Origin: Bacillota bacterium
Lineage (GTDB): Bacteria; Bacillota; Clostridia; Acetivibrionales; DTU013
DNA length: 64,000 nt
Direction: 5' to 3'
Assembly (NCBI GenBank): GCA_023426125.1
Contig: JAFABI010000025.1
Span: forward strand, 192,505 to 256,504
The stretch's first letter is position 1, and each line of letters starts with the position of its first letter. Shown here piece by piece: positions 42,675-50,992 of this stretch. The position numbers and the translations under genes were made by a program. The notes beneath the pieces are model-generated. The model was not told the DNA's origin, did no database searches, and saw nothing but the letters and a program-made list of their open reading frames with translations.

Positions 42675-45065
42675 ATGAATATACATGTTTTAAATAATCT
42701 AAAAGAATATAGGATGAATAGCATATATTTCCGGCTTTTTTCCTTATTTATTTGCCTTGTCTTCATACCTTCAATTTTAATTGGCGCATTGATTTATTGG
42801 GAAGCTTCAAAAAAATTTCAAACGGAGATTAATAAGAATAACCTTTTTGCATTGAAATACATTGAAGATGAAGTGGAAAATGTCGTTAACAACATCAGCA
42901 TGCTGGCTACTCAGTATACAATGGAAGGGGAAGTACGATACTTTTACTATGAATCTTTTGATTCCGACCGGATTACTTTGGAAAGGCTTTTCAAAAAAGT
43001 TGGGAATACCTGTATTGCCAATCCTTACATAGATTCTATTTATATTTATTATGAATCCCACAATGAGATAATTACAAATAACGGAGTTTTTAATTTTAAG
43101 GACTTTTATGACCAGAGCTGGACATCCATGGTGAGTAACTCCAAACAAGGCACGAGTATCTTACCTACCAGAAGTATTAACGAGAAGTTTGGTGAAGACC
43201 GGATTAGCAAGGATGTTATTACATATATTGCATGTTTCCCCTTGTTCCATACGGAAAGGATAGGAGCTGTCGTGGTCAACATCAATATCAATGAGCTAAT
43301 TACAAGTTTGAGCAAAATAAAGAAAGATCCAGAAAGTACGATTTTTATTATTAACAATAAAGGTAATATCCTTGTTTCTGATAAAGCGGAGTATGTCTAT
43401 AGAAATCTTAATGATATGACAGGAAAAAAGAATTATAATACAGGCGGAAACATGTCCATAGGTCAGTTTATGGGTCAGAAAATGCTGTTTTCCAATATAT
43501 CTTCAAACAAAATGGGATGGTGTTTTGTTGAAATGACACCTTTTTCATCCATAAAAAGCAATATTGCATTTATAAAAACTACAGTGGCATTGATCTTGTC
43601 ATTTATGGCAATACTTCTACTAATTGCCGTTTACATGATTACCAATAGAGTTTATAATCCCCTGACCTATTTAATGGATATTGTAGGTGTGGGATTATCA
43701 GCAACCGGTAATCACAGGCCGCAGGGCGCAAAAAATGAAATGGAGGTCTTAAAAATACAGTTGCACAGCATATCGGACTCCATCCATGAGGAAAGAAAAC
43801 AAAACAGATTATTGAAAAACCAGGTGGATCAAACGAAAAACATTCTTGCTAAGAATCTATTCAGTAGTCTAGTGCTATTAAGCGGGGAAGAAACAGACTT
43901 TATCATGGAAAAGCTGAAAGTGCTGAATTGGCCGCAGGCTAATTATATTGTACTTCTGATTGAAATGGATAATTATCTGTCCTTTCAAAAAAAATGGAAT
44001 AAAAAAGATCAGGTATTATGGAAATATTGCTTGTTCAATATCGCCGAAGAGCTTCTCAATTCTTCCTATCGGGGCCTTATTTTTGAAGATGGTATCAGCC
44101 AATGGATCGGAATCATCAACCTGCCGGATTACGGTGAAAAGAATGTGTATAAGGAGGCCAAGGAATTGGCTGACCGCATCCGGCAAGCTGTAGATGACTA
44201 TATTCAGGCATTTACGGTTACAATAGGCATAGGGAGCTACTGCCGTGACCTTTCTCAGGTTTCAGAATCCTATGAAAACGCTATGAAGGTCATTCAGAGC
44301 AAGTGGTTAAAGGGGAAAAACCAAACCTTCAGTTTTGACAGCCTGGAGCAGCCCAAAAGCGGAATATATTACAATCTGGAGTCGGAAAAAAATATTTTGT
44401 CTATGCTTCTATACAAGAATGACCTCCAGGGGGCAAAGCATTGTTTACATTCTTTTATCAGGGAACTCCTTGTTAAGAACGGATATACACGCGATAATGT
44501 CTATCAGGGTATTTTGCAGCTGCTTGTGGCAATTATCCGTATGCTTAATGAAAAAGGCATTGAATTAAAAGAAATATTTTTATCAGATTACAACATGGAA
44601 GGATATAACATCCTCAGTGATTTTAGAAGGCAGGAAACCCTTGAAAGTGTTGAAGAATGGATCGGCGAGCGTTTTAAGATCATATCCGATTATTTATGGG
44701 AGCAAAGGAATGGTGTAAACGACAATATGATAATCTTAGCACAGGATTACATCCATAATCATTACGGCAATGATATTTCATTATCCTTGGTCGCAGAAAA
44801 GCTCGGATATAGTGAGCATCAGTTAAGCAAGATATTTAAAAAAGTAACCGGTGAAAATTTTCTGGAGTACCTGACAAGATACAGGGTGGAGAAGGCCAAG
44901 AAGCTGATAATGGAATCTGAGTGCAGTATCTTGGATATATCACGAATGGTGGGATATCCCAATGTTCATACGCTTATACGGGTATTTAAAAAGCTGGAAA
45001 ACATTACGCCGGGTCAATATAAAGATGATGTAAAAATGGCCAGGCTGCTTAAGTTCAGAACATGA
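42675..45065 (+). CDS. Membrane-spanning AraC-family regulator with Cache-like sensor (locus 2)
   Basis: 796 residues. TM1 (FSLFICLVFIPSILIGALIY, about 22-41), an extracellular ~250-residue Cache-like region, TM2 (LILSFMAILLLIAVYMI, near 305), a cytoplasmic middle region of ~350 residues, and a C-terminal AraC domain (ISLSLVAEKLGYSEHQLSKI ... ILDISRMVGYPNVHTLIRVF). It has no kinase or receiver domain, so sensing and DNA binding are in one chain, like YesS/YtdP-type regulators. It should act on the LplB/LplC/binding-protein genes that follow. ATG 42675 has GGAG upstream. The gene is visibly more A+T-rich than sugar loci 1 and 3. Confidence 0.93.
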   Translation: MNIHVLNNLKEYRMNSIYFRLFSLFICLVFIPSILIGALIYWEASKKFQTEINKNNLFALKYIEDEVENVVNNISMLATQYTMEGEVRYFYYESFDSDRITLERLFKKVGNTCIANPYIDSIYIYYESHNEIITNNGVFNFKDFYDQSWTSMVSNSKQGTSILPTRSINEKFGEDRISKDVITYIACFPLFHTERIGAVVVNININELITSLSKIKKDPESTIFIINNKGNILVSDKAEYVYRNLNDMTGKKNYNTGGNMSIGQFMGQKMLFSNISSNKMGWCFVEMTPFSSIKSNIAFIKTTVALILSFMAILLLIAVYMITNRVYNPLTYLMDIVGVGLSATGNHRPQGAKNEMEVLKIQLHSISDSIHEERKQNRLLKNQVDQTKNILAKNLFSSLVLLSGEETDFIMEKLKVLNWPQANYIVLLIEMDNYLSFQKKWNKKDQVLWKYCLFNIAEELLNSSYRGLIFEDGISQWIGIINLPDYGEKNVYKEAKELADRIRQAVDDYIQAFTVTIGIGSYCRDLSQVSESYENAMKVIQSKWLKGKNQTFSFDSLEQPKSGIYYNLESEKNILSMLLYKNDLQGAKHCLHSFIRELLVKNGYTRDNVYQGILQLLVAIIRMLNEKGIELKEIFLSDYNMEGYNILSDFRRQETLESVEEWIGERFKIISDYLWEQRNGVNDNMIILAQDYIHNHYGNDISLSLVAEKLGYSEHQLSKIFKKVTGENFLEYLTRYRVEKAKKLIMESECSILDISRMVGYPNVHTLIRVFKKLENITPGQYKDDVKMARLLKFRT

Positions 45066-45336
45066 TAGCAGCATTGTAAGCCGTTGTTCTAGCGTTCATA
45101 AATGTGCAGATATCTAAAAGGTTTATTTTTGAATGTCGATTTTTTGCCTGCATGTTGTTTCCCGGATGAATGCCTCTATTGAATCAATGCTTTCTGACAT
45201 TGTGTTTACATTAACACACCTTCAAAATATAGATATTTACATGGCTTTAAAGCTGCTTTATAATTTAGGTGCAGCGGAAGTGACAACTTCAAAAGATATC
45301 GCCGGAATTATATTCTACAATATAGGAGTGAACAAT

Positions 45337-46308
45337 TTGAATAAAGCATCTGTTATTAGCGATAGAAAGAGAAGTGTTTTACTTGATAACCATACGAATA
45401 TCAATAGGCTTGCAGCAAAGCTGCGGAAAGATAAAGCGCTATATTTCATTTTATTTCCGGGTATTGCGTTCTTTATTATTTTTCACTATATTCCCATGTA
45501 TGGAGCTGTCATTGCATTTAAGGATTTTAGAGCAATGCAAGGAATATGGGGGAGTCCATGGGTAGGCTTTAAGCATTTCGTGGACTTTTTCCAATATCCC
45601 GGCTTCTTGACAATACTTGCGAATACTTTGGTAATCAGCTTATATAAAATTTTATACGGGTTTCCGGCTCCGATCATTCTTGCGCTCCTATTGAACGAGA
45701 TCCGAAAAGCAGCCTTCAAACGAACAATCCAGACCATTTCATATCTTCCTCACTTTCTTTCCTGGGTTGTTATTGCAGGATTAGCGGCAAAAATGCTATC
45801 TCCCTCCAGCGGAACTGTAAACATGTTTATCAAATCGCTCGGGATTGAGCCTATCTACTTTATGGCAGAGCCTCAATGCTTCAGGTCTATTCTGGTGGTA
45901 ACGGACATATGGAAAGAGATCGGTTGGGGATCTATTATATATTTAGCTGCACTGTCAAATATAGATATACAGCTGTATGAAGCTGCTATCGTTGACGGCG
46001 CAAGCAAATGGAAGCAATTATGGTCTATCACTTTGCCTACAATCTCTACCACAATTGTCATTATGCTTATTTTGAGAGTCGGAGGCATTATGAATGCAGG
46101 CTTCGAGCAAATTTTTATGATGTATTCACCCAACGTGTATTCTGTCTCGGATATTATTGATACCTTTGTTTACCGAAGTGGCCTTGAAAGTGCAAAATAC
46201 AGCTTTGCTACTGCAGTAGGCCTCTTTAAATCAGTAATCGGATTTATACTAATTGTTGTTACAAATCGTGTAAGTAAAATGTTCGACGAAAATAACGGTA
46301 TCTGGTAA
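45337..46308 (+). CDS. LplB-type sugar ABC transporter permease (locus 2)
   Basis: 323 residues from TTG 45337, which has AGGAG 8 nt upstream; the frame is open further 5' but that part is not permease-like. The family signature is KDKALYFILFPGIAFFIIFH then YGAVIAFKDF at the N-terminus; the EAA loop is EAAIVDGASKWKQLW; the end is RVSKMFDENNGIW, as expected for LplB. It pairs with the permease 13 bp downstream. The upstream gap (45066-45336) shows no other gene. Confidence 0.93.
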   Translation: MNKASVISDRKRSVLLDNHTNINRLAAKLRKDKALYFILFPGIAFFIIFHYIPMYGAVIAFKDFRAMQGIWGSPWVGFKHFVDFFQYPGFLTILANTLVISLYKILYGFPAPIILALLLNEIRKAAFKRTIQTISYLPHFLSWVVIAGLAAKMLSPSSGTVNMFIKSLGIEPIYFMAEPQCFRSILVVTDIWKEIGWGSIIYLAALSNIDIQLYEAAIVDGASKWKQLWSITLPTISTTIVIMLILRVGGIMNAGFEQIFMMYSPNVYSVSDIIDTFVYRSGLESAKYSFATAVGLFKSVIGFILIVVTNRVSKMFDENNGIW

Positions 46309-46321
46309 GGAGAAATAGACT

Positions 46322-47188
46322 ATGAAGCAGTCTTCAGGCGAAAAGATTTTCCAGGTTTTTGACGTATGCTTCCTTTGTTTACTGGCAATTACTACATTGT
46401 ACCCAATGATAAATGTCCTTGCCGTCTCTTTCAGCACAAACGAATATGTGATGCGGGGAGAAGTAGCCTTGTTGCCAAAGGGGTTTACATTGACGGCTTA
46501 TCATTATCTTTTAAAATTTGACATTATACTGAAGGGTTACAGAAATACATTTTTTATTGTCGCTGTCGGTACAGCCGTCAATTTGCTGCTGACGGCCATG
46601 ACAGCTTATGCTTTATCAAAAAAAGACTTGCTGGGACGTACCTTTTTCCTGTTCATGATTGTTTTTACCATGATGTTCAGCGGGGGATTGATTCCTCACT
46701 TTCTCCTTGTTAAGAATCTTGGGTTGATGAATTCACTCTGGGCGCTCATACTTCCTGGCGCAATCAGTGCCTATAACTTGATTATCATGAAAAGCTTTTT
46801 CCAGAGTATACCGCGTGAACTGATTGAGTCTGCAAGAATTGACGGATTAACCGAATTGGGGATCCTGTTCCGGATTGTCATGCCGTTATCCATGGCAGCG
46901 CTGACAACGATCGGCTTGTTTTATGCGGTAGGGCACTGGAACAGCTTCCTTAACGCGGTTATGTATATTAGCCAAAAGGATAAATGGCCTCTTCAGGTTG
47001 TCCTGAGAGATATCCTTTTTTTTGCCAACACGATGGAAGCCTCTTCTCAGGATAGTGGGGCAGAAATACCGCTTGAACCGTTAAAAATGGCTACAATTAT
47101 TGCAACTACCGCACCAATCCTTGTTATTTATCCGTTTATCCAGAAGTATTTCGTAAAGGGTATAATGATCGGATCAGTCAAGGGTTAG
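46322..47188 (+). CDS. LplC-type sugar ABC transporter permease (locus 2)
   Basis: 288 residues, six membrane segments. The EAA loop is ESARIDGLTELGILFRIVMP and the tail KYFVKGIMIGSVKG is the usual C-terminus of this family. ATG 46322 behind AGGAGA. It works with the preceding permease and the following lipoprotein. No ATPase is encoded in the locus. Confidence 0.95.
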   Translation: MKQSSGEKIFQVFDVCFLCLLAITTLYPMINVLAVSFSTNEYVMRGEVALLPKGFTLTAYHYLLKFDIILKGYRNTFFIVAVGTAVNLLLTAMTAYALSKKDLLGRTFFLFMIVFTMMFSGGLIPHFLLVKNLGLMNSLWALILPGAISAYNLIIMKSFFQSIPRELIESARIDGLTELGILFRIVMPLSMAALTTIGLFYAVGHWNSFLNAVMYISQKDKWPLQVVLRDILFFANTMEASSQDSGAEIPLEPLKMATIIATTAPILVIYPFIQKYFVKGIMIGSVKG

Positions 47189-47198
47189 TTGAATGTTG

Positions 47199-47218
47199 AA
47201 TGTTGTACTATCAACATT
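47199..47218 (+). repeat. Small intercistronic hairpin between permease and binding-protein genes
   Basis: AATGTTG - tactat - CAACATT. It precedes the binding-protein gene by ~30 bp and may shape differential expression. Confidence 0.4.
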
Positions 47219-47245
47219 AATAAATAAATGAAAGGGGAATAATTA

Positions 47246-48844
47246 ATGAAAAAAGCGGTCAAAGTTATCTCTTTGCTACTTTCCGTACTAGTCGTTGCAT
47301 CAGGGATGGCAGGATGCACAAGCAAAAGCGGTGACGGAAATGCTCCGGCCTCTTCAACAGCTCCAACACAAACAGCTCCAACACAAGCAACAACCGGCAA
47401 GGACCAAAAACCCGCACAACTCAGTCTTTTCTTTGACACTCCAAAAACCAACCTGGACAGAAACAATTGTACCATGATCCGGGAAATTGAAAAGAGGACC
47501 AATACGAAACTCACCGTATCGGAAGCTCCCAGCGGTCAGGGTAAGGAAAAACTAAACATGCTGATTGCCGCAGGAGAGGCGCCTGACCTGATAAGAGTTG
47601 ATACAAACTATACCCTTATCAACATGCACGGGATACAAGGCGCAATACAATCTTACGACGAACTTATGGACCAATACATGCCGAATATGAAAAAGGCATT
47701 AAATAAGGATGCATTAATGAAACTCAAGGCATCCGACAATAAGCTTTATCTCGCACCGATCATAAGGGACACGGGGTATAGCAACTTTTTTATACGGCAG
47801 GACTGGCTTGACAACTTAAGTATGAAAGCTCCGAGTACCCTGGATGAGTATAGTGACGTATTAAAGGCTTTTACCGAAGAAGATCCGGATGAAAACGGCA
47901 AGAAAGATACCATCGGCACAAGCATGATAGAAAACTTACAGTGGTATGAACTCATTTCTGGCCCCTTTGGACTGCCATTCGCCGATTGGATCCCCGCAGA
48001 TGACGGATCGTTGATTTTCTCATCTGTTCATCCAAAAATGAAAGAGGCCCTGGCTTTTGGTGTCAAGCTTTATAAAGACGGGGTGATGGATCGTGAATTT
48101 GCGACCTTGAAAAGAGCCCAGTTTGATGAGAGCCTCTATAATAGTAAATATGGTCTTATCCTTAGTTCCAGTTCCGCGGCTGTAAAGGCACAGCAGAACA
48201 TACAGAAGACTGTGCCGGACGCAAAGCTGGTAGCATTCGCACCACCTACGGCTTCTGGCACTGAGAAGGGGATATCCGGTGTTTCCAGCATCATGGAGGA
48301 TACAAACGGTAAATCATTTACCGGATATATTTCCATATCCAAGACTTCCAAGCAGATAGAGAAGGCCGCAGAATTTGTTGATGCATTCTACACAGAAGAA
48401 ATGGGTATGCTTCAGACTTTTGGAATCGAGGGGGTTCATTATACAAAAGAAGGGGATGCGCCAAAGTATAAACCGGAGTATTACGGCAACGGATCGGACA
48501 AATCCGAAGCAAGAGTCAAAGAAGGTTTGTGGGATGCTTTTAATGTGGCAGGAATTATCGACCAGAAAAAATACGGCTGGTCTCAGGTATTCCCGGAGGA
48601 TACCATCAAATATATGACTGCTTCCACTGAAAATACTCTCCCGAAGTTAGTTTTCTTCGCTACTCCTACCGGGGATTCTTCAGGGCCGGAGATTGACAAG
48701 ACACAGAAAGAGTTCTTTACCAAAATCCTTATGGGAGGTATCTCATTAGATGACGGATGGAACCAATGGCTGAAGGAATTTGACAGGCTGAGTGGATCCA
48801 AATGGACCCAGGAAGTAAATGAGATTTATAAATCAAGAAAATAA
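47246..48844 (+). CDS. LplA-type sugar-binding lipoprotein (locus 2)
   Basis: 532 residues. The signal peptide ends in lipobox GMAGC; a Ser/Thr/Ala/Pro-rich linker follows with a short TAPTQ repeat. EAPDLIRVD and PSTLDEYSDVLKAF are typical of the large LplA-type binding proteins that serve LplB/LplC permeases for oligosaccharides. A calcium-site-like DPDENGKKDT loop (about residue 213) is present, a known feature of this group. ATG 47246 behind AAAGGGG. A terminator follows at 48900. Confidence 0.95.
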   Translation: MKKAVKVISLLLSVLVVASGMAGCTSKSGDGNAPASSTAPTQTAPTQATTGKDQKPAQLSLFFDTPKTNLDRNNCTMIREIEKRTNTKLTVSEAPSGQGKEKLNMLIAAGEAPDLIRVDTNYTLINMHGIQGAIQSYDELMDQYMPNMKKALNKDALMKLKASDNKLYLAPIIRDTGYSNFFIRQDWLDNLSMKAPSTLDEYSDVLKAFTEEDPDENGKKDTIGTSMIENLQWYELISGPFGLPFADWIPADDGSLIFSSVHPKMKEALAFGVKLYKDGVMDREFATLKRAQFDESLYNSKYGLILSSSSAAVKAQQNIQKTVPDAKLVAFAPPTASGTEKGISGVSSIMEDTNGKSFTGYISISKTSKQIEKAAEFVDAFYTEEMGMLQTFGIEGVHYTKEGDAPKYKPEYYGNGSDKSEARVKEGLWDAFNVAGIIDQKKYGWSQVFPEDTIKYMTASTENTLPKLVFFATPTGDSSGPEIDKTQKEFFTKILMGGISLDDGWNQWLKEFDRLSGSKWTQEVNEIYKSRK

Positions 48845-48899
48845 TGTAAATATAAATTTGGTAAGAATCTCTTCATAGCTTTAAATACAGTAGATCACA

Positions 48900-48950
48900 A
48901 TTGCCAATGTTATTTAAAAAGAAAATATTAAATGGCATTGGCAATATTTT
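48900..48950 (+). terminator. Terminator of sugar locus 2
   Basis: ATTGCCAATG (48900-48909) pairs perfectly with CATTGGCAAT (48936-48945), then ATTTT. The loop is 26 nt and A-rich. Confidence 0.65.
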
Positions 48951-48993
48951 CACCGGCGCTTAATAAAAGTATAAAATGCATAGGAGACCGCAT

Positions 48994-49119
48994 ATGGATA
49001 AAAATAATAGGACAACCCGTACCGAATTTCCTTTAGTTCTAATTAAGGCACAGGTTTATATGGATCAGTGCTTTGCCCCCGGGATTCATGATGTGAATCG
49101 TGATAATAAAAGGTTATAG
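48994..49119 (+). CDS. Short open frame of 41 residues, probable 5' remnant of a lost gene
   Basis: ATG 48994 has TAGGAG about 10 nt upstream, so it could be translated. The product includes TEFPLVLIKAQVYMDQCFAP and stops at 49117. I do not recognise it. Lying directly after the locus-2 binding-protein gene and before a permease fragment, it may be the start of a catabolic gene truncated by deletion. Confidence 0.3.
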   Translation: MDKNNRTTRTEFPLVLIKAQVYMDQCFAPGIHDVNRDNKRL

Positions 49120-49279
49120 CTTTTATTCAGTTGCAGGGATCAAGGATTCCTTTAGGAATTCTTACTTGGGAATAATATTCATGCGTTTGTACTGATACTG
49201 CTGCTGTACCTTAATGGAACAAGGAGGTCATATGGCAAAGATTGCGTAGTACATATCACATGGACGAAAGGGGAGAGGT

Positions 49280-49588
49280 ATGTACCGGAAGATGGCTGTA
49301 TGTTATTTTGGTGATTTTGTTCGGAGCTATGCTTTTGCTAAATTCAGGCTTCCCTTCAGGGATCAGATATTCTTCGGATTCATTATTGTCATGCTGATGC
49401 CTTACCAGGTGACGCTTGTGCCTAATTACATTATATTGAACAAAATGAACCTGCTGGGCTCTTATCTTGCCATTATTTTGCCCGGTGTTTTTTCTACCTT
49501 TGGGGTGTTCCTGCTGAGGCAGTTCTTCGGGGAATACCCGATGAATACTGTGAGTCTGCCAGGGGGGGGAATATGTGCTTTTTCATAA
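49280..49588 (+). pseudogene. Truncated MalG-type sugar permease
   Basis: The frame carries YAFAKFRLPFRDQIFFGFII, MLMPYQVTLVPNYIILNKMN and IILPGVFSTFGVFLLRQFF, which is the middle (TM3-TM4 and adjacent loop) of a MalG-type permease. The first ~80 residues, the EAA loop and the last segments are missing; after GEYPMNT the sequence becomes unrelated. It belongs to a different subfamily from the intact LplC gene of locus 2, so it is the residue of another transporter operon. The remainder of the 48845-49605 gap holds the terminator at 48900 and the short frame at 48994. Confidence 0.8.
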
Positions 49589-49605
49589 TTGCCCATCATG
49601 TATCC

Positions 49606-50871
49606 TTACTTTGCAATTTTCCGCATCAACTTCTTTATTAGTTTTCCTATATTCACCAGGAACAAAATGACTTCAAGAACCAGCAGGAAGATGACCAGAT
49701 AAAAAATATCCTTGTTTTCCAGCATCTTTTTCTTTGCCGACGAAAGGAAGTCCTCCGGCGGAACGATTTCTTCCGAGGGATACAGGTTGATGTTGATCAC
49801 CGTATTATCCGTCAGAATATAAGTTGCAGAGCCGGCGATGGTGGATTTTTTTACAGGGGACTTAAGATCGGACTTTGTGCTGTATTCCCTGATAAAGCTT
49901 TCGCCCGAAGGATGGACATAATAGATGTCTTCGGTGCTTATAAGCTTGACTTCATTGCCTTCCAGCGGAACAGTTTTCAAAACCTCATTTTTTTTGACAA
50001 GGAGACTTTTCTTATAGCTTTTGAAACCATAATCAAAGATGGCGACGGCGCTGTCGAAGAGTTTTTTGTCGGGGGGAGAGTCAAGAATAATGCATACCAG
50101 TCTCATATTGCCCCGGGTGACCGTAGCAATCAAGGTCTGCCGGTCTTTTTCATTATATCCGGTTTTACCTCCGTCCGTACCGTCATAGCTGAAGAAAAGC
50201 TGGTTCTGGCTGCTCAATACGGTGGCCTTTCCGTCCGGGCCGCTCCAGGGACGAATCTGCGCTCCAAAGATTCTGTTGAAAACCGGGTTCTTCAAGGCAT
50301 AATTCATAAAAAGCAGGATATCGTCGGCAGTGGTGAATTGATTTTCATCAAACAAACCTGTAGGATTGGTAAAGTGCGTATTTTTCATCATCAGCCTGGC
50401 AGAGGTTTCATTCATTTTTGCAACGAATTTTCCCGTGTCGCCCGCAGTGTGTTCCGCAACAGCTTTTGCAGCGTCGTTTGCAGAGGTCAGCATAATCCCG
50501 TAAAGGAGCTCCTCAAGGGTGTATTTTTCGCCGACTTCAAGGCTGAGAGCCGATCCTTCCGCATCAACGGAATCCTTGCTGATGGTGACGTTCGCACCGA
50601 GATTTCCGGATTCTATTGCGATGAGAATGGTCATAAGCTTGCTGAGAGCGGCAATATGCAAAGATTCCGAAGTATTTTTCCCATAGAGTACCTGGCCGCG
50701 CTCGGTTTCGGAAAGAATTACCGAAACAGCCGTTGTTTCAGGAACGCCTTCAGGCCAAAGACGTGCAGATCCGGTATCTATCTCCGCCGGAACGGCAAAG
50801 GATACCGAGCTGCACATTACGATAACCGATAGAATCGATATAATAAGCCTTGTGGCAGTCCTGCCCTTCAT
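49606..50871 (-). CDS. DacF-like D-alanyl-D-alanine carboxypeptidase homologue lacking the active-site serine
   Basis: 421 residues from ATG 50871 (GGGAGG just upstream; 11 further in-frame codons precede it). Signal peptide, then a peptidase S11 (PBP5-like) domain, a C-terminal beta domain and a final membrane anchor (IFYLVIFLLVLEVILFLV) with a basic tail. Motif 2 (SxN) is intact as LTSANDAA and motif 3 as DGGKTGYN. Motif 1, normally SxxK, reads AALSKLMT: the position of the nucleophilic serine is Ala75 (codon GCT at 50647-50649, one base from TCT) while Lys78 is kept. If the alignment is right, the protein cannot form the acyl-enzyme and may be a penicillin-insensitive binding or regulatory protein. 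It follows glgP on the same strand. Confidence 0.88.
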   Translation of the reverse strand: MKGRTATRLIISILSVIVMCSSVSFAVPAEIDTGSARLWPEGVPETTAVSVILSETERGQVLYGKNTSESLHIAALSKLMTILIAIESGNLGANVTISKDSVDAEGSALSLEVGEKYTLEELLYGIMLTSANDAAKAVAEHTAGDTGKFVAKMNETSARLMMKNTHFTNPTGLFDENQFTTADDILLFMNYALKNPVFNRIFGAQIRPWSGPDGKATVLSSQNQLFFSYDGTDGGKTGYNEKDRQTLIATVTRGNMRLVCIILDSPPDKKLFDSAVAIFDYGFKSYKKSLLVKKNEVLKTVPLEGNEVKLISTEDIYYVHPSGESFIREYSTKSDLKSPVKKSTIAGSATYILTDNTVININLYPSEEIVPPEDFLSSAKKKMLENKDIFYLVIFLLVLEVILFLVNIGKLIKKLMRKIAK

Positions 50872-50992
50872 TTTTCCTCCCAAAATACGGATATTCATCA
50901 GCATTTCTCTGCTATTCGGGGTATCAACTATCCGTTAATCATTATAGTGTTATTTAAAATTTTCGTCAATCACAGGTCTTTCAAAAATTAAT

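Noticed and set aside
45133..45336. In-frame extension upstream of the locus-2 LplB gene
   Set aside because: TTG 45337 has AGGAG at ideal spacing; the upstream peptide is not permease-like and no ribosome binding site precedes it.
42034..48844. LoaP regulating sugar locus 2
   Set aside because: loaP is transcribed away from that locus and no LoaP-type leader hairpin was recognised in front of its genes.
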